A stretch of 36,317 nucleotides of DNA from an uncultured bacterium (GCA_902779865.1 CACZDG010000059.1:1-36317); one strand, 5' to 3'; shown: positions 22,675 through 31,903, counted from the stretch's first letter. The notes: generated by a model not told the origin, from the sequence alone. Numbers and translations are program-made.

Positions 22675-23475
22675 TTAAAGTTCGCGGATCTTGATGTTGC
22701 GGAAGGAAACAGTTGAATCGGTGTGGTCCTGAAGCTTGATGCGTCCAGTAGGTGCCTCGCCCCAGTGTTCGCCGGGCTTCTGTTCCTTGACGTACTTCGA
22801 CTTAGCCACGATTGCGCGGAATTCCTCGCTGCCGCGCTCGTACTCCAGCACCTTGTGTCCGTTCAGCCAGTGCTCAACGTGCTTGCCCTTCGAAACGATC
22901 TTCGCGGTATTCCACTCGCCGAGCGGCTTGACGTACGGTTCGGCATTGGCGGGGATCATGTCGTAGAGCGATGCAACGCGGCGGCATTTGCCGTCGCGGC
23001 CCTTGGTGGAATCGGGATGGGCCTCGTGGAGAATCTGGTACTCCTCGCACGTTCCCTTGAACTTGTCGCGGTTGTAGAAGTACTTGATGCCGCTGTTCGC
23101 CGCCTTCGTGAGGCGGAAGTCCACCAAGAGCTCGAAGTCGCGGAAGTCCTTCACTGTCACGAGATCTCCGCCGCCGCCGAGAGCCGCCTGCTCCTTCGGG
23201 AGCTTCTTGCCGCGAACGCCGCTGCGGGGAAGCACGGTGAGGACGCCGTCCTCGATCTTCCATCCCTTTGGGGGCGGGGTTTTGCAGCCGGTCTTCTCGC
23301 CGACCCATCCGTCAAGCGTCTTGCCGTCCCACAGGAGTTTCCATCCGGCCGCCTTTTCGGCGTCGGTCAACGTGTTTGGAATATCCAAGGTGCATACGCC
23401 GTTTGCGCAGTCGGCATACCCGACGAGCGTTGCGGTTGCGACTGCAACGATGGTGAAAAGGCTACGTGTCTTCAT
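22675..23475 (-). CDS. DUF1080 (3-keto-disaccharide hydrolase-like) exported protein
   Basis: A 266-residue protein with a signal peptide (MKTRSLFTIVAVATATLVGYA). The DUF1080/PF06439 concanavalin-like domain follows: GWKLLWDGKTLDGWVG, GWKIEDGVLTVLP, DLVTVKDFRDFELLVDFRL, ANSGIKYFY, EYQILHE, GEWNTAKIVSKGKHVEHWLNG and the closing FRNIKIREL. All expected strands are visible. Family members occur in great numbers in Verrucomicrobiota and Planctomycetota. Some cleave 3-keto-glycosides and others probably only bind sugars; which applies here cannot be told. It lies between GH20 and the MBL-fold gene. Confidence 0.93.
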   Translation of the reverse strand: MKTRSLFTIVAVATATLVGYADCANGVCTLDIPNTLTDAEKAAGWKLLWDGKTLDGWVGEKTGCKTPPPKGWKIEDGVLTVLPRSGVRGKKLPKEQAALGGGGDLVTVKDFRDFELLVDFRLTKAANSGIKYFYNRDKFKGTCEEYQILHEAHPDSTKGRDGKCRRVASLYDMIPANAEPYVKPLGEWNTAKIVSKGKHVEHWLNGHKVLEYERGSEEFRAIVAKSKYVKEQKPGEHWGEAPTGRIKLQDHTDSTVSFRNIKIREL

Positions 23476-23512
23476 TTTGTCATTCCTTTCGGTTTCATTT
23501 AAATCACAAGTG

Positions 23513-25015
23513 TCAGTGCGCCCACCATGCAGGAGGCACCTGGTAGTTGAGGAAGCCTGTATCCAGGTAGTCCTTCACCTTCATGTCGTTTCCGACGAGG
23601 CGCAACGACCGCTGGAACGGGACGTCGTGCGAGACGGGCGAGCCCCACGCGGCGAAGCCGGACCACTTGTACATGTTCTCCCAGTCCTTGCCGCGCAGGT
23701 GATGCCACGTCGTCTCGACGAAGCCGAAACCGCCGATGTTCACGATGTGGTCGGACATCGACTTCATCTCCGCCCCGTTCATCCACGGACAGGCCACAAC
23801 GGGGAAGCCCTTCTTCTTGAAGTGCGTCATCGTCGGCCAGGGATTGCCGTCCTTGTCCTTGGTCTGCTTCAAGTACTGCCAGTCGCAGATGATGATGTCC
23901 TTGGGCAGCTTGTCGAGGATGGATGCGGTCTCCTTGCTGCCGAACTTGATGAACCCCTTCCAGCGCGGGTCGTGCGCGTCCAGCAACATGTCGTGCCACA
24001 TCATCGCCCGTGCGCCGCGGGACCTGATGAACTCCGCGATCCCGGAGAGGTGCTTCAGCAGCAGTTCGTCCTTGGGATGCTTGACGCACTCCGGACACGT
24101 TTGCGCACCGAACGCCTCGTCGCACCCAATGTGGAAGAACGGCGGGTTGCCGAAGTTCTCGTGCATCTCGGCGATCAGCTCCCGCAGGACGCGCTGAGTT
24201 TCGGGGTTGGAGAGGCACCAGCTCCATCCGTCGCTGAAATACTTGCCTCCATTCGGGGGACACGGTTCAAAGAGCGGCTCGTATTCGGGATGCAGGTCGA
24301 GCACGGCGTGCTTGATCGTGCAACCGCGGGAGGCCGAGGCGTGTCCGTAGCAGTTGATCTGCGGGATGAGCGTGATGCCGATGTCCTTGCCGATCGCCAC
24401 TAGGCGGCGCACCTCGTCCTTCGTCATGTTCGCCTGCGGCCAACCCCACCACGGGTGCTTTTCGCTCTTGTACATCCCCCACGGCTCGATGATAGCGTAG
24501 TTGAACTTCATCAGCGCCGCAAGGCGGATGGCGCGTTCGATCTGCTGCGGACGCGTCTCCGGGAACCAGCAGAGATGCACGGCGCGGAACGCGAGGTGCG
24601 GACGGTCCGTCATCGTGAGCTTCGGCAGAAGGCATCCTTCCGTCTTGACCGTGCCGCGCTTCGCAATGGCGAGCTGGCGCAGGGTGTACGACGCCCAACG
24701 CGTTCCGGCGAGCGTGTTCGCCGCGATCTTCACGCCGTTTGAATCGGCGCTCGCCGCATACGCCTCGTCGCCCGACTCCGGCTTGAGGCCGGTAGCGCCG
24801 ACCGTCACCTTCGGCGCGGACTCCCCGTACCACTGCGCGTAATGCGCCTTAAGCCATGTGGCGGCAGCGGGATCGGGACACTCCAGCGTGACCGTCGTCG
24901 TCGCGTCAAACGGCACGAACGTCTTCGGCTCCCATTTGAAGTTCTGGTACTTGTTCGCTGAAAATGCCTGCAACGCGGCGGCACACGCCACGACCGTCAG
25001 CAACTTGCCGTTCAT
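23513..25015 (-). CDS. GH20 beta-N-acetylhexosaminidase-like enzyme
   Basis: A 500-residue exported hydrolase. Residues 1-20 form a signal peptide. A GH20-type N-terminal domain (about 35-130; ANTLAGTRWASYTLRQL) is followed by a TIM barrel. The catalytic Asp-Glu pair is Asp299-Glu300 in FHIGCDEAFG, where Asp positions the substrate acetamido group and Glu is the acid. CYGHASASRG near 222 and MMWHDMLLDAHDP are typical barrel positions. It is somewhat shorter than multi-domain members. It probably removes terminal GlcNAc or GalNAc from host or bacterial glycans in the periplasm. AAGGAGG precedes the ATG. The gene lies between the 3D lipoprotein and DUF1080 genes. Confidence 0.9.
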   Translation of the reverse strand: MNGKLLTVVACAAALQAFSANKYQNFKWEPKTFVPFDATTTVTLECPDPAAATWLKAHYAQWYGESAPKVTVGATGLKPESGDEAYAASADSNGVKIAANTLAGTRWASYTLRQLAIAKRGTVKTEGCLLPKLTMTDRPHLAFRAVHLCWFPETRPQQIERAIRLAALMKFNYAIIEPWGMYKSEKHPWWGWPQANMTKDEVRRLVAIGKDIGITLIPQINCYGHASASRGCTIKHAVLDLHPEYEPLFEPCPPNGGKYFSDGWSWCLSNPETQRVLRELIAEMHENFGNPPFFHIGCDEAFGAQTCPECVKHPKDELLLKHLSGIAEFIRSRGARAMMWHDMLLDAHDPRWKGFIKFGSKETASILDKLPKDIIICDWQYLKQTKDKDGNPWPTMTHFKKKGFPVVACPWMNGAEMKSMSDHIVNIGGFGFVETTWHHLRGKDWENMYKWSGFAAWGSPVSHDVPFQRSLRLVGNDMKVKDYLDTGFLNYQVPPAWWAH

Positions 25016-25065
25016 GAGGCCTCCTTTTTGACGTGTTCTACGAAGCTCAGCTCCACTTCACTTGA

Positions 25066-25584
25066 TCAGGGAGCGGGCGGCATCGCCACGAACATCTCGC
25101 GGGTACCCCATGCCTTGGCTTCTGCGTGTGACGGGAACCACAGGTCGATGTGGTAGCCCTTCACCTTTGCACCGGTATCCTCCACCGTGCCCTCACCGTA
25201 TCCCGGCACGTTCAACTGCGTGCCGAACGGGAAAATGGACGGATCAGCGGCGATAGTTCCGAGCTGCGCCTTGGTGCCGGACGCCGTGAGTCCGGAAGCG
25301 TTAGCGCCGCAGCACTCGGGGCAGCTGCAGTAGCCCGTCACGACCACGCGCTGAAGCGCGGCGTTGTTTTCGGCGGCAGGTGCCGGGGCGGCCTCGCGTC
25401 TCTCGGCGCGGCGCTGTCCCTTCTTCGCAAACCACGTATAGCCCTTCTCATTGGAGGCTTCGGCCGTGACGGGCGCGGCTTCGGGTGCGGACGATTCCTT
25501 CGGCACCGCCTTGCAGGCGGGGAGTACGGTCATTGCCGCAACGGCCACAGCGATCGCGGGCAGGATGTTCTTTGATGCTTTCAT
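25066..25584 (-). CDS. 3D-domain lipoprotein
   Basis: A 172-residue protein with a lipoprotein signal (MKASKNILPAIAVAVAAMTVLPAC; lipobox LPAC at 21-24). A low-complexity Ala/Pro/Glu linker runs to about residue 75. The 3D domain follows (RVVVTGYCSCPECCG, GTIAADPSIFPFGTQLNVPGYG, GTVEDTGAKVKGYHIDLWF), with the three Asp residues that name the domain. This double-psi barrel is found in lytic transglycosylases of the MltA/YuiC type, so a role in peptidoglycan cleavage or binding is likely, anchored at a membrane. Cys pairs in GYCSCPECCG are notable. The gene follows korB-korC by 12 bases. Confidence 0.88.
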   Translation of the reverse strand: MKASKNILPAIAVAVAAMTVLPACKAVPKESSAPEAAPVTAEASNEKGYTWFAKKGQRRAERREAAPAPAAENNAALQRVVVTGYCSCPECCGANASGLTASGTKAQLGTIAADPSIFPFGTQLNVPGYGEGTVEDTGAKVKGYHIDLWFPSHAEAKAWGTREMFVAMPPAP

Positions 25585-25596
25585 GCTTTTTTCCTT

Positions 25597-27051
25597 TCAG
25601 TGTTCTTTTTCAATGAGTGCGGCCTCCGCACGTTTGAGGAGGTCGCGGTTCTTTTCTACAAGCTGCGGTTTCTTCTTGAAACTCGCGCAAAGCGCGGTCT
25701 CGAGAGAATCGTCGCCAAGGCCGGTACACTTGAATGCGCGCAGTGCCGCGAGCATCATCGTGTTGGCTGCCTTCGGCACGCCGAAATCCTCGGCCATCTT
25801 GATGGCCGGCACCTGGTAGAGCTTCACGCCTTCGGGCGGCTGCTTCGTAATCGGCACGGTGGCATCGACTATCACGATGCCGCCCTTCTTCACGTCACCG
25901 ACGAAACGCTCGTAAGAAGGCTGGTTCATACAAACGAGCACATCGGGGTGCTCCACCGTGGGCGAGCCGATCGGCGTGCCGCTCACCACCACCGAACAGG
26001 ACGCCGAACCGCCGCGCTGTTCCGGTCCGTATGACGGGAACCATAGCGTATGGCGACTCTCAAGACGCGCGGCCTCGGCAACGCAGATGCCAAGCGAAAG
26101 GATGCCCTGCCCACCGTATCCGGCGAACTTGAATCGGCGCTCCGGCACGGAGGGATCGTCCACCGCCGACGGCGCATCGACTCCATCCGACACGCCAAAC
26201 AGCTCCGCGCACGAGGCGACCTGCGGCACGGGCTTCACTTCAAGTGCAACGCTTGCCTGGTGCTGCGCACCAATTGCATCAGGCGTCACACCCTTCTCCG
26301 CATCGCGGAAGGTGCCAAGCGGGAACTCGGCCTCCATCTCGTTCTTGCAGAACTCGGCCGCCTTGAGCGGGTCCATGCGGAAGTTGGTGGGACACGGCGC
26401 GAGGATTTCGAGGAGCGCGTAGCCCTTGTGGTCGCGCTGGATCTCGAAGAGGCGCTTGATTGCCTGCTTGCACTGCAGGATGCGCTTCGTATCGGCCACC
26501 GAGACGCGCGCGATATAGACGGGCGCCTGGAGCTGGTTGAACACCTCGCACACGTGGAGCGGGTGGCCCGTGAGTGCGGGGTCGCGTCCAAACGGCGTGG
26601 TGGTTGTCTTCTCGCCCTCAAGCGTGGTGGGGGCCATCTGTCCGCCGGTCATGCCGTAGAGGGAGTTGTTGATGAAGATGCAGCCGAACTTCTCGCCGCG
26701 CGAGGCGGCCTGGAAGGCGTTGTTGAAGCCGATCGCACCAAGGTCGCCATCTCCTTGGTAGGCGACCGTGACGGCGTCAGGCCGTGCGCGGCATACGCCC
26801 GTCGCTGCAGCAGAGGCTCGACCGTGGGCGGCGGAGATGTGGGCGGCGTCCCAGTAATAGTAGGTGAACACGCCGCAGCCGACGGGATCAACGAAGATCG
26901 TGCTGTCCTGAAGTCCCATCTCGGCGCAGCACTCGGCAACGAGCTTGTTCACGATGCCGTGTCCGCACCCGGCGCAGTAGTGCGTCACGCGCGTATCCTT
27001 CCCGCTCCGCGGGAACTTCTGGTACATTCCTTTTTGCTCAATCGTCTTCAT
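25597..27051 (-). CDS. 2-oxoacid:ferredoxin oxidoreductase, fused beta and gamma subunits
   Basis: A 484-residue fusion. Residues about 1-260 are the TPP-binding beta subunit (HYCAGCGHG, GDGDLGAIGFNNAF, IFINNSLYGMTGGQ). Residues about 305-475 are the gamma subunit (FKFAGYGGQGILSLG, SYGPEQRGG, KANTMMLAAL-type helix). A linker joins them. With the alpha subunit and ferredoxin encoded just upstream, it forms a Kor/Vor-type complex that decarboxylates a 2-oxoacid to acyl-CoA and reduces ferredoxin in the cytoplasm. The oxidised acid could be 2-oxoglutarate or branched-chain 2-oxoacids. The ATG is one base after the alpha-subunit stop. The fusion is the only unusual point. Confidence 0.92.
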   Translation of the reverse strand: MKTIEQKGMYQKFPRSGKDTRVTHYCAGCGHGIVNKLVAECCAEMGLQDSTIFVDPVGCGVFTYYYWDAAHISAAHGRASAAATGVCRARPDAVTVAYQGDGDLGAIGFNNAFQAASRGEKFGCIFINNSLYGMTGGQMAPTTLEGEKTTTTPFGRDPALTGHPLHVCEVFNQLQAPVYIARVSVADTKRILQCKQAIKRLFEIQRDHKGYALLEILAPCPTNFRMDPLKAAEFCKNEMEAEFPLGTFRDAEKGVTPDAIGAQHQASVALEVKPVPQVASCAELFGVSDGVDAPSAVDDPSVPERRFKFAGYGGQGILSLGICVAEAARLESRHTLWFPSYGPEQRGGSASCSVVVSGTPIGSPTVEHPDVLVCMNQPSYERFVGDVKKGGIVIVDATVPITKQPPEGVKLYQVPAIKMAEDFGVPKAANTMMLAALRAFKCTGLGDDSLETALCASFKKKPQLVEKNRDLLKRAEAALIEKEH

Positions 27052-27052
27052 G

Positions 27053-28114
27053 TCACTTCCCTAGAATCATCTTCGCAGCTTTCACGGCATCGTCAACGGT
27101 CACGACCTGTCCGCCCATGCGGTGGATCATCATAACGTTCGCGGCCTCCGCACCAAGCCCCGCCTTCGCGAGGTTGAGGCGAACGTCGTCCGCGAACTGC
27201 CCGGCGTCCAACTCAATCGTCATGACCTTACGCCCCTTCGCGGCGGCGGCAAGCCGTTCGCGCGGGAACGGGTTGAGGGTGATCGGACGGAACACGCCAA
27301 CCTTCAGACCCTTGCGGCGCAAGGTCTCCGCCGTCGTGCGCGCCACGCGGCTCGCGATGCCGAACGCCACGATGATAAGCTCCGCGTCGGCGGCAAGGTA
27401 CGTTTCCGCCATCGCGTCGGCGGCCATGTCCTCGTACTTGCGCTGGAGATGCTCGTTGAACACCTCCTGCGCGGCGGCGTCGAGGAAGATGGACTTCACG
27501 AGGTTCCGGCGCGTCGCGGGTTCGCCCTGTGCGGCCCACTCGGAGAAGTCGGGACGCGGCAGTTCCGCGTCCGGCAGCTCCACCGTCTCCATCATCTGGC
27601 CCTGGAGGCCGTCCGCGAAGACAATTGCCGGCGTGCGCCACTTGGCGGCCATCTGGAACGCCTTGATGGTGAAGTCGCACATCTCCTGCGCGCTTGCCGG
27701 GGCGAGCGTGAACGTCTGGTAATTGCCGTGTCCACCGCCCTTCACGGCCGGCGTGTAGTCGCTCTGCTCGGGATAGACGTTGCCGAGGCCTGGTCCCGCA
27801 CGGTTGATATCGACTATCACGGCAGGCAGCTCCGCGCCCGCGAGGTAGGAGATGCCCTCCTGCATGAGGGAGAAGCCGGGGCCGCTCGTCGCGGTCATGC
27901 ACAACTTGCCTGCACCCGCCGCGCCGAACATCATGTTGACGGACGCCGTCTCGCACTCGGCCTGCACGAACGTGCGCCCCAGCATCGGGAACCACTTCGC
28001 CGCACCGTGCGCAATTTCGCTCGCCGGGGTGATCGGATAGCCGAAGTAGAGGTCGCACCCCGCGTACAGCGCCCCCATCACCACGGCCTCGTTGCTCTTG
28101 ACAAACTTCGTCAT
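27053..28114 (-). CDS. 2-oxoacid:ferredoxin oxidoreductase, alpha subunit
   Basis: A 353-residue pyrimidine-domain subunit (KorA/VorB type). It shows SNEAVVMGALYAGCDLYFGYPITPASEI, QAECETASVNMMFGAAGAG, TSGPGFSLMQEG, and RAGPGLGN. The C-terminal transketolase-like domain includes LIIVAFGIASRVARTTAE. I chose the ATG at 28114, which overlaps the ferredoxin stop as ATGA, over the upstream start at 28180. It works with the fused beta-gamma protein and the ferredoxin. Whether the physiological acid is 2-oxoglutarate or 3-methyl-2-oxobutanoate cannot be decided from the sequence. Confidence 0.93.
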   Translation of the reverse strand: MTKFVKSNEAVVMGALYAGCDLYFGYPITPASEIAHGAAKWFPMLGRTFVQAECETASVNMMFGAAGAGKLCMTATSGPGFSLMQEGISYLAGAELPAVIVDINRAGPGLGNVYPEQSDYTPAVKGGGHGNYQTFTLAPASAQEMCDFTIKAFQMAAKWRTPAIVFADGLQGQMMETVELPDAELPRPDFSEWAAQGEPATRRNLVKSIFLDAAAQEVFNEHLQRKYEDMAADAMAETYLAADAELIIVAFGIASRVARTTAETLRRKGLKVGVFRPITLNPFPRERLAAAAKGRKVMTIELDAGQFADDVRLNLAKAGLGAEAANVMMIHRMGGQVVTVDDAVKAAKMILGK

Positions 28115-28341
28115 GCCTTCACCACCTTTATTGCGTATGGTTCGGGACAATTGTAGAAGCACATCGCGCATCCGATGCACCCATCACCCTTGTATGCTAC
28201 TGGCTTCACTCCCATCTTGTTCATTTTTTCGGAGATCGCAAGGCATTTTTTCGGACACGCCGCCACGCAGCGTCCACAGCCCTTGCAGCTGTCCGCCTCT
28301 ATTTCCGGGTGCGTCTGCACCCTCTGTTCACTATCTTCCAT
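28111..28341 (-). CDS. 2x[4Fe-4S] ferredoxin, delta subunit of 2-oxoacid oxidoreductase
   Basis: A 76-residue protein with two cluster motifs, CKGCGRCVAACP and CIGCAMCFYNCP, each followed by the usual Pro. It carries electrons from the TPP centre to soluble ferredoxin. It is first in a delta-alpha-beta/gamma order, and its stop overlaps the alpha ATG by four bases (ATGA), so translation is coupled. A promoter with extended -10 lies just upstream. AAAGGATAAT precedes the ATG. Confidence 0.93.
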   Translation of the reverse strand: MEDSEQRVQTHPEIEADSCKGCGRCVAACPKKCLAISEKMNKMGVKPVAYKGDGCIGCAMCFYNCPEPYAIKVVKA

Positions 28342-28366
28342 ATTATCCTTTCGTGGAAACGGAAGT

Positions 28367-28396
28367 ATTATACCATTTTCAGCCTCTACAGGGCAA
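28367..28396 (-). promoter_or_regulatory. Promoter of the oxidoreductase operon
   Basis: On the minus strand the -35 TTGCCC (28396-28391) and -10 TATAAT (28372-28367) are separated by 18 bases, and the -10 is extended (TGGTATAAT). Predicted start near 28360. It could drive the eight closely packed genes down to DUF192 at 21091. Confidence 0.65.
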
Positions 28397-28414
28397 ACAT
28401 TTACGAAACTTAAA

Positions 28415-28696
28415 TCACTTTACTACTGCGGCAAGCGCCTGAGCGGTGACGCCGTGCAGGAGGAGGCGCTTGGTCTTGGAGGTCTCGCCGCTCTTGAACG
28501 TAACGGCGCTTTTCGCGAGGCCGAATGCGTCCGCAAGCGTCTCGATAAGCTCCTTGTTCGCCTTGCCGTCCACAGGTGCGCACTTTATGCGCACCTTCAC
28601 GGCATCGCCAATCAAGCCGTCAATGCCCGCGCGCGAACTGCGCGGCTGGGCCTTGACGTTGAGGATTACCCCTTCTGGCGTTTCGACGTAATACAC
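28415..28696 (-). CDS. DUF167/YggU family protein
   Basis: A 93-residue cytoplasmic protein with the DUF167 pattern: ILNVKAQPRSSRAGIDG near the start, VKVRIKCAPVDGKANKELIETLA in the middle and KSGETSKTKRLLLHG near the end. The family is small, widespread and of unknown function. The start is GTG, with no clear ribosome site, 21 bases after the GH2 stop, so it may be translated from the GH2 transcript. Confidence 0.9.
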   Translation of the reverse strand: MYYVETPEGVILNVKAQPRSSRAGIDGLIGDAVKVRIKCAPVDGKANKELIETLADAFGLAKSAVTFKSGETSKTKRLLLHGVTAQALAAVVK

Positions 28697-28717
28697 GGCA
28701 ACGGTAAACGCAGGGGG

Positions 28718-31700
28718 TTAGAAAAGACCGAAGAAGCGCTTGCCCTTCACCGGCGTGAGGGTGACGCTCCACGTCTCCTTCTTGATCGGGAAGATGTACT
28801 TCTTCATCGGAATGGGGCCGCAGCTTCCGCCACCAAGGCCAAGCTGGCGGACATCGAGGTTAAGCACAACTTCCTGACGCGGCATGAGCGGCGTGTTGAA
28901 GCGTTTCTGCCCAGGACGGTGGCGAGCGAACTCCATGTCCTCCACCCCGTAGTGCAAGGCCTGCACGAAGAGCGGGACGTCGCCGCTGAACTCAACGCCG
29001 AAGCCGTTGCCGTCCGTGAAGCGCACGGTGCGAACATCGCACTTGTAGCCGTTGTCCTGCGGACGCACGTAAGGCTCGAACTGCTCCGTGACGGTGCCCT
29101 CCCACCAACCGAAGAACGAACCGGTGCAGCGGTCGATGTAGTTCTCACGCGGACCACGTCCGTACCACGCCATGTTCTCAAGTGACTTGTCAAGCTTCCA
29201 CGTGGTGCCGATGCGCGGAAGTGCGCTGGGCATCGTGCCGTGCGGCGTAACGGTGTTCTTCACCGTCGCCCTGCCGTCCGCGAGGAACGTCCACTCAGCC
29301 TCGTGCGTAAAGCCGGCGGACTTCGACCCCGTCACCTCCACCACGGCCGTCACTTTGACCGCATCCGCGCCCTCGGGGTAAACGACCTTGAGCGGACGCG
29401 CATGGTGGCGCAGCTGGGAAAGGCCAGTAGAATAGAAGTTCTTCGCGGAACGATCCTCATGCCACGGATTGCCGTCGCGAATCCAGCGGTCGTTGTCCGT
29501 GAAGGCGCGCCCGCACGTGAACTGAGGACCCGCAACCACACCCGGAGCGAGGTCCTTCAATATGGTCTTGCCGTTCATCTCAAGTTCGCAAAGCGTGCCG
29601 GAGCGGCGGCAGAACACCGCACGCGTATCGCCAGCCTCGACCGTGACGGTCTTGTCGTCGCCGAAGTAATTCGGCTTCGACTTCGCCGCGGAAGACGAGA
29701 CGAAGGAATTAGCCACCTCAGTCCGCGCCTGCAAAAGCAGCTGGTCGCGTGCCACAACGTGCCCCGTCTTCGCCCAGAGCGTATCTTCCCTCAGGGCGAA
29801 GGAGAAGTTGATGAAGTACTCCTTGCCGGGCTTTACGACGTCCTTTGGCAGAGCGACAAGGAACGTACCACGCGAGAGCGGCGCAACGGGCGTTACGGCA
29901 AACGGCCCGGTGGCGACCGTGAGGCCGTCCTCCAGCAACTCCCACGAACCGGCGAACACATCTGCGCGCGTGAATCCGAAACGGTTCCAAAGCGTGGCAG
30001 TGCCGGTTTTCGCGTCGAACTTCTCAACGACGAGGTTGCGGTGGACGTGTCCGACCTCTATGAGCTTCGCCGTAACCTCGCGGTCCGGCCCGACCACGCC
30101 GTTGCAGCAGAACGGTCCGTCATGCGGTTCCTCGTCCCAGTCGCCGCCGTAGCCAAGGATGCGTACGCGCTTGCCCGTTTTCCTGCACACGCGGTCCGTG
30201 TCCTTCCAGATGGCTTGGTCAATCCAGTCCCAGATGCAGCCGCCGGAGAGAGAGTCGTACTTGTAGAACACGTCCCAGTATTCCTGGAAGTTGCCGATGG
30301 CGTTGCCCATCGCGTGGGCGTACTCGCACATGAAGAACGCCTTGCCATCCGTCTGGCCGTTTCCCGTCGCCTTTGGCCCGCGTGGGAGGTCGCCCTTCTT
30401 GCCGCGCGCCTCAAGCCATTCAACGGTCGGGTACATCGTCGAGTCCACGTCCGCGTCGGGGTTGCCGCGCTCCCAGTGGACCGGACGCGACGGGTCGAGC
30501 TTCTTGACAGCGGCGATGGCCTTGACGAATCCCTCGCCATGGCCGGTCTCGTTGCCCATAGACCAAATCGTGACGGACGGATGGTTGCGGTAGTTCATCA
30601 CGTGGTTTATGTTGCGCTCCATGATCGTTCCGAACCACTCCGGCTGGCAGCCGAGCCCCTCCTTGCCGTAGCCGTATCCGTGCCCTTCCACGTTCGCCTC
30701 GGCCACGACGTAGATGCCGTAGCGGTCGCAGAGGTCGTACCACGTGTGGTGGTCGGGATAGTGGCAGGTGCGAACCGTGTTGATGTTAAACTGCTTGAAG
30801 AGCGTGATGTCGCGCACCATTTCCTCAAGCGACACGGTACGCCCGTTCTCGGGACTGCACTCGTGGCGGTTCACGCCCTTGAACTTAATCTTCTTGCCGT
30901 TGAACAGCACGGCGTTGCCGACGATCTTCACCTCCTTGAAGCCGACGCGGCAGGCGCGGATGTCCTCGCCCGCCTTCATGACGAGCGTGTAGAGGTACGG
31001 AGCCTCGGCGGACCACAGATGCACGCCTCGCACCTCGAGTTTGTCGGTGAAGGTATCGACCATGTTGAAGTCCGCGTCGTAGAGCGTGGCCGAAACCGGC
31101 ACATTGCCGCCGCGCACAGTCGTCGTGAGGCGCAGCGTCGCGTCGCGGTAGTCGGGCGAGAACGTCTGCGTGACGGAGAAATCGTCAAGTCGCACCTTGG
31201 GCGCGGCGAAGAGCGATACGTCGCGGAAGATGCCGGAGAAGCGGAACATGTCCTGGTCCTCGAGGTAGCTGCCGTCGCACCAGCGGTACACCTCCACCGC
31301 GAGCAGGTTCTCGCCGGGCTTGAGGTATTTCGTGACGTTGAACTCGCTGGGCAGCTTGGAATCCTCCGCGTAGCCGACGCTCTTCCCGTTCACCCACACG
31401 TAGTACGCGGAGTACACGCCGTCGAAGCGCAAGAACACGTCGCGCCCCTTCCATTCCGCAGGAACGGTGAACGTGCGGCGGTATGACGAAACCGGGTTGT
31501 AGTCGTGGGCCTTGGTGTCGTTGTCGAGAATCTGAGGCCACTGCCTCGCGTGCGGGTAGCGAGTGTTCGTGTAGCCTGGCGAACCGAACCCGCGCATCTC
31601 CACGCAGCTTGGAACGTCTATCGTGAACCAGTCAGCATCGTTAAAATCCGTCTTCCAGAAGTCCTTTGGACGCAAGTCGGGATTGCCGCACCAGCTGATC

Positions 31701-31903
31701 TTCCAGATGCCGTTGAGCGACTTCACGAACGGCGTCGCTGGCTCAAGGTCCTTTGTGAGCGCCGCAGCGGACGTTGCAAGCGGCATCGAATACGCGCGAG
31801 CCGGCTCGCGGTTGCGGGAGTTGACGGCGGGGTTCTCCCAGTCGTTCGGTTCTGCGCCGGCGGCGAGCGCCACCGACATCGCGGCGATAACTGCATTCTT
31901 CAT
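28718..31903 (-). CDS. GH2 beta-galactosidase (LacZ type), exported
   Basis: A 1061-residue enzyme with a signal peptide (MKNAVIAAMSVALAAGA). The LacZ five-domain order is visible: jelly-roll domain (SYRRTFTVPAEW, GVYSAYYVWVNGKSVGYAEDSKLPSEF), immunoglobulin-like domain, TIM barrel with FKGVNRHECSPENGR, catalytic acid Glu452 in WSMGNETGHG and nucleophile Glu527 in CEYAHAMGN, then the C-terminal beta-sandwich (WYGRGPRENYIDR). It hydrolyses terminal beta-galactosides, such as lactose or host/plant galactans. I chose the ATG at 31903, with TAGGAGAAACG upstream; the longer frame to 31996 includes the promoter. It is followed by DUF167. Galactose could be handled by GalM. Confidence 0.96.
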   Translation of the reverse strand: MKNAVIAAMSVALAAGAEPNDWENPAVNSRNREPARAYSMPLATSAAALTKDLEPATPFVKSLNGIWKISWCGNPDLRPKDFWKTDFNDADWFTIDVPSCVEMRGFGSPGYTNTRYPHARQWPQILDNDTKAHDYNPVSSYRRTFTVPAEWKGRDVFLRFDGVYSAYYVWVNGKSVGYAEDSKLPSEFNVTKYLKPGENLLAVEVYRWCDGSYLEDQDMFRFSGIFRDVSLFAAPKVRLDDFSVTQTFSPDYRDATLRLTTTVRGGNVPVSATLYDADFNMVDTFTDKLEVRGVHLWSAEAPYLYTLVMKAGEDIRACRVGFKEVKIVGNAVLFNGKKIKFKGVNRHECSPENGRTVSLEEMVRDITLFKQFNINTVRTCHYPDHHTWYDLCDRYGIYVVAEANVEGHGYGYGKEGLGCQPEWFGTIMERNINHVMNYRNHPSVTIWSMGNETGHGEGFVKAIAAVKKLDPSRPVHWERGNPDADVDSTMYPTVEWLEARGKKGDLPRGPKATGNGQTDGKAFFMCEYAHAMGNAIGNFQEYWDVFYKYDSLSGGCIWDWIDQAIWKDTDRVCRKTGKRVRILGYGGDWDEEPHDGPFCCNGVVGPDREVTAKLIEVGHVHRNLVVEKFDAKTGTATLWNRFGFTRADVFAGSWELLEDGLTVATGPFAVTPVAPLSRGTFLVALPKDVVKPGKEYFINFSFALREDTLWAKTGHVVARDQLLLQARTEVANSFVSSSAAKSKPNYFGDDKTVTVEAGDTRAVFCRRSGTLCELEMNGKTILKDLAPGVVAGPQFTCGRAFTDNDRWIRDGNPWHEDRSAKNFYSTGLSQLRHHARPLKVVYPEGADAVKVTAVVEVTGSKSAGFTHEAEWTFLADGRATVKNTVTPHGTMPSALPRIGTTWKLDKSLENMAWYGRGPRENYIDRCTGSFFGWWEGTVTEQFEPYVRPQDNGYKCDVRTVRFTDGNGFGVEFSGDVPLFVQALHYGVEDMEFARHRPGQKRFNTPLMPRQEVVLNLDVRQLGLGGGSCGPIPMKKYIFPIKKETWSVTLTPVKGKRFFGLF

